From the IMG/VR virus record IMGVR_UViG_3300045971_000577, positions 62,001-126,000 of that record: a DNA stretch of 64,000 bases, one strand, 5' to 3'. The position numbers were made by a program, and so were the translations under genes. Every line of letters begins with the position of its first letter. The first letter of the stretch is position 1. A model generated the notes under the pieces. That model saw only the letters and a list, made by a program, of their open reading frames with translations. It was not told the DNA's origin and made no database searches. Below are positions 30,405-37,245 of this stretch, piece by piece. Origin of the DNA: a virus.

Positions 30405-31589
30405 TCAATACTTTGCCTTAGCCACGTGCTTTCTGTAATCGTTAGTGTTGCGGCCCCATTGCTTGTAGTCGTTGACTTCCATCAAGATGTCCAGCGTACG
30501 ATCGATAGTACCGTTCTGCCAATCGCTCACTGCACCGGTTTCGTAAGTTGCAGGACGGGAAAACATTGCTTCCAGCTTATTGGCAGCGTCATTGACGCTC
30601 CACGGCAGATACATGTTCTTCTCGTTATTTGCAAACACTTCCGGGAAGCTACGATATGCAGGGTACAGGGTGAGTGTACCGAACGTATCTGCTTCGCTTA
30701 CGGTATTACTTACCCAATCTTGCAACGCACAGTTGAACAAAACGGTACTGTCAGCCAGCAACTCGTAATAGTCATTCTTCTTCAATCCCTCGTAGACCTT
30801 GATGTTTGCAGTACCGCTGGTTTGCAGGTACTTCAGAAACTCCAGGTGCGACTTGTTGTTGCTCTTCAGTTCAGGGTGGCCAGTAAAGATGGCAAACTCC
30901 ACTTCCGGGCGAGTCTTGTAAAAACGCTGCGCCAGTTGCATGTAGAATTCAGGTTGCTTCTCGTCGTCCCACCGTGCAGCAAATGCGACACGCTGTTCGC
31001 GCGAGGTAATCGGCTTCAAATAAGGTACGCGGTTGTACACTTCTTCCTTGCCAAACGGCAAGCCGGTAACGTAGATCGGAGCCTTCATGCCTGCAATACG
31101 CAGGTGGGCAACCATTTCCTCGCTTGCAACAAGAATGCCGTCAGCGAACTCGTCAACCATTTGCTCGAACTTACGCATCCAGTGCGCCATGCCTTCGCGA
31201 TTGACGAAATCGTCAGGATCCACCGATTGTGCCAAACAACGCACATAAACCTTCGGGCGGAACTTCTTCGGGACTTGTTGAATAATATACGGCAAGCTTT
31301 CGATACCCGGGGTAAACATGTCTTCGAAAAAGATTACATCATCCTTCGTAACCTTACCTTCCTTCATCAGTTGTACAAGATTTGCCATCTGGGTCATGCT
31401 GTAGTAGGTGCGACCATGTGCGTCAAGTACACTACCTGTAACAATCTTCTTATCGGTAGTGAGTTCTGCACCAACAATACATTCGTATTCGATTTCGCGT
31501 TGCTTGAACACGCGCTCATTCCAGTCCTGGAGTTGATAAGTGTATCTTGCAGTGTAAGATTCAAGGCCGCAATAGAAGAGTTTACGCAT
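30405..31589 (-). CDS. Glycosyltransferase, GT-B fold (GT4-like)
   Basis: 394 aa. The N-terminal half has V-I-F-F-E-D-M-F-T-P-G-I-E. The C-terminal half shows the GT4 donor-binding pattern: V-A-F-A-A-R-W-D-D-E-K-Q-P, then E-V-E-F-A-I-F-T-G, N-I-K-V-Y-E-G-L-K-K-N-D-Y-Y-E-L-L, S-T-V-L-F-N-C-A, S-N-T-V-S-E-A-D-T-F-G-T-L-T-L-Y-P-A. It should transfer a sugar from a nucleotide sugar. The acceptor may be modified DNA bases or a virion protein; the position among DNA-modification genes hints at DNA, without proof. Shine-Dalgarno AAGGA. Confidence 0.75.
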   Translation of the reverse strand: MRKLFYCGLESYTARYTYQLQDWNERVFKQREIEYECIVGAELTTDKKIVTGSVLDAHGRTYYSMTQMANLVQLMKEGKVTKDDVIFFEDMFTPGIESLPYIIQQVPKKFRPKVYVRCLAQSVDPDDFVNREGMAHWMRKFEQMVDEFADGILVASEEMVAHLRIAGMKAPIYVTGLPFGKEEVYNRVPYLKPITSREQRVAFAARWDDEKQPEFYMQLAQRFYKTRPEVEFAIFTGHPELKSNNKSHLEFLKYLQTSGTANIKVYEGLKKNDYYELLADSTVLFNCALQDWVSNTVSEADTFGTLTLYPAYRSFPEVFANNEKNMYLPWSVNDAANKLEAMFSRPATYETGAVSDWQNGTIDRTLDILMEVNDYKQWGRNTNDYRKHVAKAKY

Positions 31590-31603
31590 GTGTGTTCCTT
31601 AGG

Positions 31604-31855
31604 TTAGTTACTAGCTCTTAGAATATACGCTAAAGCGTCAGGTCCGTCAAGTCGCACCGTCTGGTTGCTATAGACGAGATATCCGTCTTCTGCTCTCCAA
31701 TGATTTGTACCAAGAGGTACAATCCGTAGCATCTTTGGATTTAGTTTGATAACACGGCCAATCTTCATACTGTTATGATGTACCATTGCTACATGGCAAC
31801 CTTCTTGTAATGGTTGACCCAGAATGTCAACGTGTTCCGGGGCCGGTTTTGCCAT
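31604..31855 (-). CDS. Small beta-rich protein (LG-type), 83 aa
   Basis: D-I-L-G-Q-P-L-Q-E-G-C-H-V-A then K-I-G-R-V-I-K-L-N-P-K-M-L-R-I reads as a small SH3/KOW-like barrel related to the 82-aa protein at 17427. Overlaps the preceding gene's end by 29 bases. Function unknown. Confidence 0.6.
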   Translation of the reverse strand: MAKPAPEHVDILGQPLQEGCHVAMVHHNSMKIGRVIKLNPKMLRIVPLGTNHWRAEDGYLVYSNQTVRLDGPDALAYILRASN

Positions 31856-32060
31856 AACTATTCCTTAGTTTATTTAATATTTCGTCATCGATCTCTTTGG
31901 ATATTGCTGCCGACATTTCTTCAGCTAAAATATCGCTAAGTGACTGCGAGTACATAGCATCGAGCTCTTTCTTGTTATATTTCAAACGCTCGATAATACG
32001 CTCTTCTTCGGTAAGGGGCTCTTCGTGAAGCTTCTTACCTATGTCTTCAATCGCCTCGAT
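31827..32060 (-). CDS. Hypothetical helical protein, possible ATC start, 77 aa
   Basis: No ATG opens this frame near its 5' end. The strongest ribosome site, GAGGTGG, is followed 6 bases after GAGG by ATC at 32060 (E-A-I-E-D-I-G-K-K-L-H). The body is a long charged helix (TEEERIIERLKYNKKELDAM). Codons up to the stop of the upstream gene are open in frame (TAA-ACC-CGC...), so readthrough of that stop is a second possibility. A shorter ATG start at 31955 is a third. Function unknown. Confidence 0.5.
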   Translation of the reverse strand: MEAIEDIGKKLHEEPLTEEERIIERLKYNKKELDAMYSQSLSDILAEEMSAAISKEIDDEILNKLRNSYGKTGPGTR

Positions 32061-32087
32061 AGTCCACCTCGCATGGAGAGTGCGGGT

Positions 32088-32387
32088 TTATTTGTCATAG
32101 TCGATGCGGCGAATAAGTCTATCTCCGAGCCAATGCGAACAGTTTTCTTTTGCGTCGATGCTGAGCTTAGTAACCATCTTGTCGAACTTTTCTTTAGATA
32201 TCTTTCTTCCATCGATGATAGTCTCTCCCAGATAACGTTGAGATACAGATTCAAACATATCCGCGTCGTTACCTGAGTCAATCATAGTAACTTCGTCATA
32301 CGCATGTTCTAAACTTTCCGCTTCAATAACATACCTGTGACGAAAGGTAGTGATTGTGTCAACAACGAATAGTTTTTTCTTAGTCAT
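32088..32387 (-). CDS. Conserved phage protein, 99 aa
   Basis: ATG 32387 overlaps the upstream stop (ATGA) behind GCAGGAAT. K-L-F-V-V-D-T-I-T-T-F-R-H-R-Y-V-I-E-A-E-S-L-E-H-A-Y-D-E-V and Y-L-G-E-T-I-I-D-G-R resemble a small protein common in T4-like phages. Function unknown. Confidence 0.65.
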   Translation of the reverse strand: MTKKKLFVVDTITTFRHRYVIEAESLEHAYDEVTMIDSGNDADMFESVSQRYLGETIIDGRKISKEKFDKMVTKLSIDAKENCSHWLGDRLIRRIDYDK

Positions 32388-32806
32388 ATTCCTGCCAGTT
32401 TGTTTAGGGTTAGTTGCTCTTCTGCCCACCTGTGCTCTTGCTCAATGCGGGATTTGAGATAGTTTCGGATCGTATCTTTATGTGACCAAATGAATGTTTC
32501 ATATCTGCTCAGTCCATTACACGGGCAGTCATATACAAACATGATTCCGTTCATTTCCCCTGCGGAAACAGAGTCACAATCGTAGTGCAGAATTACACCT
32601 TCGGGATTTTCAGCATATTCTTCATTGCAATATTCTTTCCAACTACCATCTTCTTCATCTTGATAGCACGAAGCATCCGGACATAGATGTAATCGATTAC
32701 ACCATCCACAAGTAATATCCGAAGATCCGACACCAAATCCCGACATTGCATTGATAAACATATCGGACGGCTTTCTGTCGTCCTTGCGATATTCTTTCTT
32801 AGTCAT
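32384..32806 (-). CDS. Zinc-site protein, 140 aa
   Basis: I-T-C-G-W-C-N-R-L-H-L-C, then C-Y, Y-C-N-E-E-Y, H-Y-D-C-D and D-C-P-C-N-G-L give about nine Cys in zinc-knuckle spacing. The C-terminal 45 residues are helical. No family recognised. ATGA overlap with both neighbours. Confidence 0.65.
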   Translation of the reverse strand: MTKKEYRKDDRKPSDMFINAMSGFGVGSSDITCGWCNRLHLCPDASCYQDEEDGSWKEYCNEEYAENPEGVILHYDCDSVSAGEMNGIMFVYDCPCNGLSRYETFIWSHKDTIRNYLKSRIEQEHRWAEEQLTLNKLAGI

Positions 32807-32961
32807 AGTTTATAGACCCAATAACCCGAAACGGGGTAAGAAGGATAATCTCCAAAGGGGCGAGCATCGTGAAAAGCATGATGCCGTTCCCTATGGACGG
32901 TCTTTAGCCACACCCAGTTATTGTTAATTTTTACTGGGTGCCAGGCAAACCATTCCTTCAT
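32803..32961 (-). CDS. Small Trp-rich protein, 52 aa
   Basis: ATG 32961 overlaps the DHH gene stop, and the end overlaps the next ATG, both as ATGA. MKEWFAWHPVKINNNWVWLK resembles the middle of the 68-aa protein at 25630 (I-E-I-R-N-N-N-W-F-D-L-K), so it may be a shortened paralog that lost the FKL end. Confidence 0.65.
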   Translation of the reverse strand: MKEWFAWHPVKINNNWVWLKTVHRERHHAFHDARPFGDYPSYPVSGYWVYKL

Positions 32962-33791
32962 GCTTCGAAACCTCTCGCTGTTTCGTAACTTACTATAAAT
33001 CCGGATGCATGGGCGTGGCCGCCGCCACCGAAGTTTGCTGCAATCTCGCCCACATCGACACCGTCTAATGCAGAGCGTAAACCAAACTGCCTGCCTGACG
33101 GGGTATCGTAATAGTAGGCAGCAAACGGTTCATGTCTACTTAAAATATCACACATATCCGAGCCGAACTGATATGGTATATTTGCTACCGGGACATTGTA
33201 TCCGCAAATATTTATTCTTCTGACCACCACATTCATTAGCTCTCTGATATCTTTAGCAACTCTACGTTCGATTGCCGAGCCCTCCCTAATCTGATCTTCG
33301 ATTCGTTGTTTTACCAGCATATCCCAGTTTTCAAATGTGTAGTCATAGCTGAATATGTTTGCCTGAACTTCTCTCGTTCCAAGAATATCAAACTTCCATC
33401 GATCTCTATCGTCGATGTGTTTGATAAACATAGGCACTTCACTATGAGGAAAGAAATATTGCCAGGTAAGCATTGCGCCGCTGGCGGTATTTGCTGGACT
33501 ATATTTTGTCTCAAACTTTTCGTGTGTATAACCTGCCATTGCTTTGATTGCTGTATCGTGGTGATCAATGTGTATCACCTTGCGTGCTTTTGCTACTATC
33601 TCTTCCATGACAGGTCGCTTATAGCTGAAATCTACAATATACACAATCCTACCAGTGGTATCCGGTGGTGCGTCTTTATAGAATCCTGGATGAAACTCTA
33701 CATTATCTTCGCCTTCTGCTAATCTAACTACCCATGCTGCGGTAAATCCATCAGCACAGTTTCCATGGTATATACATAACTTCTTATTCAC
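32958..33791 (-). CDS. DHH-family phosphoesterase
   Basis: 277 aa. Motifs in order: Y-H-G-N-C-A-D-G-F (H9, D14), V-D-F-S-Y (D54), I-D-H-H-D (76-78 DHH), H-I-D-D-R-D, and the DHHA1 end G-G-G-G-H-A-H-A-S-G-F. This is the NrnA/oligoribonuclease type, which degrades short oligonucleotides or pAp/cyclic dinucleotide products with Mn2+. In a phage it could clear nanoRNA or second-messenger signals of host defence (inference). Start after an 8-base overlap with the upstream gene. Confidence 0.9.
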   Translation of the reverse strand: MNKKLCIYHGNCADGFTAAWVVRLAEGEDNVEFHPGFYKDAPPDTTGRIVYIVDFSYKRPVMEEIVAKARKVIHIDHHDTAIKAMAGYTHEKFETKYSPANTASGAMLTWQYFFPHSEVPMFIKHIDDRDRWKFDILGTREVQANIFSYDYTFENWDMLVKQRIEDQIREGSAIERRVAKDIRELMNVVVRRINICGYNVPVANIPYQFGSDMCDILSRHEPFAAYYYDTPSGRQFGLRSALDGVDVGEIAANFGGGGHAHASGFIVSYETARGFEA

Positions 33792-33993
33792 AGCGATCCT
33801 TTAGTTCGGTACTCGAAAAGGTGTCGAAGCGCTCTTTGTTTGCAGAGATAAACTGTTCAGATATTAGCAGTGCAACTCCGTCGACATCTCCGATTCCGCG
33901 ACCTTTTATTGTTTTCGTGTAATGCTCTAATGCGAGCTGTATTGCAGAAATAGCTTCTTCTGCCTTAATGGGATATTCTATTAAATTTCTCAT
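33784..33993 (-). CDS. Hypothetical helical protein, 69 aa
   Basis: MRNLIEYPIKAEEAISAIQL, then Y-T-K-T-I-K-G-R-G-I-G-D-V-D-G-V. ATG behind GAGGGAAAG. Coupled to both neighbours. No family recognised. Confidence 0.65.
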   Translation of the reverse strand: MRNLIEYPIKAEEAISAIQLALEHYTKTIKGRGIGDVDGVALLISEQFISANKERFDTFSSTELKDRCE

Positions 33994-34235
33994 CTTTCCC
34001 TCGTTCTGTTGTGAAGGCTTTTATGCCGTACGTGTTTATCGCGTCTATCGCGCCTGTAGCGCGGCCTTGAATGATAACGAGGAGAGCTGTCTGCTAATAT
34101 TGCATGGGCACAAATCAACCCATTCAACATACCGTGCATATACTCCACATTTGGATCTCTATTATCGACACAATCTCTTTGTATTCCGATAAGATTCTCC
34201 AAACATACTAACTTTCGAGTTAGATCCTTATTCAT
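33990..34235 (-). CDS. Small protein with Arg/His tail, 81 aa
   Basis: The N-terminal helix and V-E-Y-M-H-G-M-L-N-G-L-I-C-A-H-A-I-L recall a short phage family with the E-Y-M-H-G-M-x-N-G-L core. The last 30 residues are Arg/His-rich and could bind nucleic acid. Overlaps the end of the DpdA-like gene by 8 bases. Confidence 0.65.
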   Translation of the reverse strand: MNKDLTRKLVCLENLIGIQRDCVDNRDPNVEYMHGMLNGLICAHAILADSSPRYHSRPRYRRDRRDKHVRHKSLHNRTRER

Positions 34236-35754
34236 CCGAGTCTATAAGATCCTCAATATCTTCTGCAGCCATTGCATCAATATCGACATTCAATCTCTTC
34301 AGATTTGCTTGCTTGTTTTCCTTGAAGCTGATCTTATTCAGATACTTACCATGATCCTTTATCATATCTCGCGGATTTGGTGTGGCTGGATCTAAGATTA
34401 CTCTAATGAGATCTCTTACCATAGGTATAATAGCAGGTATATGTTCGCCTGTCATCTTGGCGCCACGGTGATCCAACGCTGGCAAATCGCGATATGAATA
34501 GCCTTTCGTGAGATCATCAATATCCGCCAGTCTGTTTACTTCCTGAATTGCCTGAATATGGTTGTAAACATTGTGCGCCATTACAAGTGCATACGAAGTG
34601 GTATCCCAACTTGTCTTGCCAATCTTGCCGTGCTTATTTACGTCTGTAGGACCCATCACGCAGATATCACCTACATCAAGCCTTTCCATAATCGGACCTT
34701 GGAAAGGCATTGCAAGAGTTGAACCCTTGAGTGACTTATTATCCAGTCCACGACCCATCGAATATGTTAGCTTCTGCGGGGTAAAGTGGTTGTAATCATA
34801 ACACAATGCGTATCCACCAGCTGCAACGAACGGAGATGCTGCGTCAAAGCTGACGTTGATATTCGGGTTATCATGCTGCTTCAGGCAGCGTTCAATTGTA
34901 GTAAGGTAGCACGCCCAATCAAGTCTACCAATGCCCAGAAAGTGAATCCAGTCCTTGTCCTTAAGTGCATCAAGTTCTCTTAGGTCAAGCAATCGATCCA
35001 GTACACATGCCATATCGCGCATATTCACACCTGCGAATGCGTAGCCTTCTAGCGTTCTGTCGCGTGTGTAATTCATTGCTTCTACAGCATCAGGGATGCT
35101 ATACGGAATTACCGCATCAAACCATTCCTTGGATGTCTCTGGGGAACTTCCGCTGAGTACGTTTAGGAACTTCGTCTTGCCAGGAATACGATGCGTCATG
35201 AAGTAGTCGAGATTGTGGACAGTAATATCCAACGTATCGGCAAATTTTGTCAAACCAGTCTTTTCACTCAAAGAACCTTCCGCAGCAAATGCCGGAACGT
35301 CGAGTGTCATTGACCAATCCGATGTGTGTTCAAGATAGCGCAGAATTTCTTCTCTTAGCTTATCGCCGCCGGCGCCCTTTACGGTTGTCCAGTCGAGTTT
35401 AATAACGCCTGTAGCAATTTGAAACCCGCCTGAGTCACCGATAAGAATAGTATCCTTAGGACGGTTGTGGATCATGGGTTCACGGTCATTGCATTTGCTA
35501 AGATTTCGTTCAGCGTGACCTGCAGAATACAAACCATACTTGTAGCTGAAATAAGCTTCGTCTGTGCCCTTTAGAAAATCAAGACCAGCAATACCGAGTT
35601 CGAAGTTCTTGGGAATTCTCGATTCTGAAACAAATTCCGGGTCAGCGGCTGCCTTACCGAGGTGGGTTGTATAAAACCCACTAATAGCCGGCAAATATTT
35701 TGCCCAACCACCCTTGATATGCCGCTCTGTAAAATCTACTCTATTATTTGTCAT
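34228..35754 (-). CDS. dpdA: DpdA-like DNA (guanine) transglycosylase
   Basis: 508 aa, related to queuine tRNA-ribosyltransferase. Key motifs: I-G-D-S-G-G-F-Q with D107 (base-recognition Asp), L-D-V-P-A-F-A, F-L-G-I-G-R (274-277, the GVGTPED position of TGT), and V-S-F-D-A-A-S-P-F with D304 as candidate nucleophile. There is no zinc-binding Cys cluster of the tRNA enzymes. DpdA proteins put 7-deazaguanine bases into DNA. With QueE and a QueD-like protein nearby, this phage probably protects its DNA this way. FolE and QueC were not seen in the window. Confidence 0.8.
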   Translation of the reverse strand: MTNNRVDFTERHIKGGWAKYLPAISGFYTTHLGKAAADPEFVSESRIPKNFELGIAGLDFLKGTDEAYFSYKYGLYSAGHAERNLSKCNDREPMIHNRPKDTILIGDSGGFQIATGVIKLDWTTVKGAGGDKLREEILRYLEHTSDWSMTLDVPAFAAEGSLSEKTGLTKFADTLDITVHNLDYFMTHRIPGKTKFLNVLSGSSPETSKEWFDAVIPYSIPDAVEAMNYTRDRTLEGYAFAGVNMRDMACVLDRLLDLRELDALKDKDWIHFLGIGRLDWACYLTTIERCLKQHDNPNINVSFDAASPFVAAGGYALCYDYNHFTPQKLTYSMGRGLDNKSLKGSTLAMPFQGPIMERLDVGDICVMGPTDVNKHGKIGKTSWDTTSYALVMAHNVYNHIQAIQEVNRLADIDDLTKGYSYRDLPALDHRGAKMTGEHIPAIIPMVRDLIRVILDPATPNPRDMIKDHGKYLNKISFKENKQANLKRLNVDIDAMAAEDIEDLIDSDE

Positions 35755-35974
35755 TGGTTCTATATCTATTTAGTACGTTGTTTATCTCGTGGTTGAATTC
35801 ATCTAGCGTCCAACCTGCACTGGTAACAATACTGTGATACGGTTTAGCTACTTTAGCTTCAACCGTCTGTGGATTGATTATAGCATAGTGCCCATCAGAA
35901 ATGCGACTAAGCCGGGCCTCTAGTGACGGAAAGTCAAGGCTCTTTAGGCGCGCAAATGTTAAATCTTCACTCAT
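35744..35974 (-). CDS. Small protein of the GWT family, 76 aa
   Basis: D-L-T-F-A-R-L-K-S-L near the start and S-A-G-W-T-L-D-E-F-N at the end match the three genes at 14731-15497, 20 kb away. Overlaps its neighbours by 8-11 bases. Function unknown. Confidence 0.6.
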   Translation of the reverse strand: MSEDLTFARLKSLDFPSLEARLSRISDGHYAIINPQTVEAKVAKPYHSIVTSAGWTLDEFNHEINNVLNRYRTNDK

Positions 35975-36227
35975 ATGTAAATTTTCCGTTTTCGTCTATT
36001 AGACCGAGGTCTAGAAGAATTTGACGCCTATACACGGGATCTTCTTTTATACGATGTTTTTCTTCATCCATTTCTGGTTTCATTTCGGGATCACTAAGAC
36101 GAACCATTTCACCGTTTTCCCAAAATCCTCCACGAGCTTTAGCAGCCTCAAGATCACGCCATAAGTGATAATCGGGATATTTCAATGCCAACATTGTGGC
36201 GTCCATATCCCGATGTTTCTTTACCAT
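35967..36227 (-). CDS. Hypothetical protein, 86 aa
   Basis: Charged, helical; MVKKHRDMDATMLALKYPDY and Q-I-L-L-D-L-G-L-I-D-E-N-G-K. ATG is coupled to the clamp gene stop. No family recognised. Confidence 0.6.
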   Translation of the reverse strand: MVKKHRDMDATMLALKYPDYHLWRDLEAAKARGGFWENGEMVRLSDPEMKPEMDEEKHRIKEDPVYRRQILLDLGLIDENGKFTYE

Positions 36228-36961
36228 TAGCTCTTGCCAGCTGGGATGATGTACTGGTACTTGCCCAATCCACTATCGATATCAATCTTCATTGCACCCA
36301 TATCGGAGAACTTGACAGATGCGCTGGATGCGCTATCAGCTAACTTCAGGATACTTAGTACCTGCGACAGCGGATAGGACCATTGCTTCAGTGTGCCAGT
36401 AACGTTCTTAGCGAACGGAACAGTTACGCGGTCGGTAGGACCGCTACCAATTGCGAAAAACAATGTGCCCTTATCAACACTTACAGTGAAACGCTTTTCA
36501 AAGCCACCGAGGATGCCCTGATATGCAGAAAGTTCTGCAATATTCTTCTTTTCTGGAGCGATAGTGACATTCCATGTTGCACCCTTGAATGGCGGAACCT
36601 TAACTTGTTCGTTAATCATTGCCTCACTCATGAAGCGATACGATGCTACCGACCCTGCCTGATTGTCAAAACGTACTTCAACGGGCATTTCCGCGGTGCC
36701 GCGAAGTTCCTTAACAACATCAACAGTGGACGCAGAATGCAAATCCATATAACCCTTCAGAACTGTCAAACGAGACAAACCTACAGTGGAATCAATATCT
36801 GTAATGGGTTGATACATATCACCGAAGATAACAACAGTCTTGTCAGCATCGATTGCTTCGATCTTTGCTTCTGTGCCGCTACCTACAATCTTAACCATAT
36901 CGATAAAGCCCAGCGAACTTGTGTGCTTCACGATGTCTTTCATACTGTCCAAAATGTTCAT
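36227..36961 (-). CDS. Sliding clamp (T4 gp45-like)
   Basis: 244 aa, close to T4 gp45 (228). The pattern of two similar halves and the end K-Y-Q-Y-I-I-P-A fit the phage clamp family, and the gene lies beside the family B polymerase as replication genes do in T4-like phages. The clamp tethers the polymerase and, in T4, also activates late transcription, which is relevant to the late motifs seen here. No clamp-loader genes (gp44/gp62) appear in the window. Shine-Dalgarno AAGGAA. Confidence 0.85.
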   Translation of the reverse strand: MNILDSMKDIVKHTSSLGFIDMVKIVGSGTEAKIEAIDADKTVVIFGDMYQPITDIDSTVGLSRLTVLKGYMDLHSASTVDVVKELRGTAEMPVEVRFDNQAGSVASYRFMSEAMINEQVKVPPFKGATWNVTIAPEKKNIAELSAYQGILGGFEKRFTVSVDKGTLFFAIGSGPTDRVTVPFAKNVTGTLKQWSYPLSQVLSILKLADSASSASVKFSDMGAMKIDIDSGLGKYQYIIPAGKS

Positions 36962-36970
36962 GTGTTTTCC

Positions 36971-37189
36971 TTATTTTAATCTTAAGACTGGCATGGAGCC
37001 GGTTGACATTCTAACAAACAAATGTGTGTTAGATAACTCTTCCACTTTATCGGCTATTACACCCATTACCTCTAACTTTACTCTTTCGCCGCCATCGGGA
37101 TGTGGACCCATATGCGTCTCCAACAGAAAATATTTTTTCTGGATTACGCCGGCAACTTCGTACGGTTGTTTATCGAAATATTGTTCCAA
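36971..37189 (-). CDS. Hypothetical protein, 72 aa (TTG start)
   Basis: TTG 37189 follows AAGGAG by 7 bases. Sequence has H-M-G-P-H-P-D-G-G-E-R-V-K-L then strands. First gene after the promoter at 37213-37241 and directly before the clamp gene, so co-transcribed with it. No family recognised. Confidence 0.65.
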   Translation of the reverse strand: MEQYFDKQPYEVAGVIQKKYFLLETHMGPHPDGGERVKLEVMGVIADKVEELSNTHLFVRMSTGSMPVLRLK

Positions 37190-37212
37190 GAGATGTCTCC
37201 TTGTTTGTCACG

Positions 37213-37241
37213 AGTATACAGCGTTTCGCTGCGAAAGTCAA
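37213..37241 (-). promoter_or_regulatory. sigma70-like promoter
   Basis: Minus strand TTGACT, 17-base spacer, TATACT. Drives the 72-aa gene, the clamp and probably the genes downstream of it. Confidence 0.75.
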
Positions 37242-37245
37242 CAGT

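Larger units (their letters stand above)
30228..30405 (-). pseudogene. Frameshifted small gene (MKTYTFEL...VRLVEYTDK)
   Basis: ATG 30405 overlaps the glycosyltransferase stop (TGATG). The frame reads MKTYTFELIVCEGNDEEWER and then, at a hairpin, reaches TGA at 30316. One base shifted, the frame continues S-G-C-D-E-I-L-A-Q-V-K-E-M-L and ends V-R-L-V-E-Y-T-D-K at 30228. I recall small phage proteins with both halves (EGNDEFWE ... GCDE) in one frame. Total length 178 bases confirms a one-base shift. It may be a broken gene or a programmed +1 shift. Confidence 0.6.

Noticed and set aside
30390-31607. A 405-codon plus-strand open frame opposite the glycosyltransferase
   Set aside because: Shadow of the real gene: low-complexity Leu/Val/His composition, no start signal, and the minus-strand frame shows GT-B motifs.
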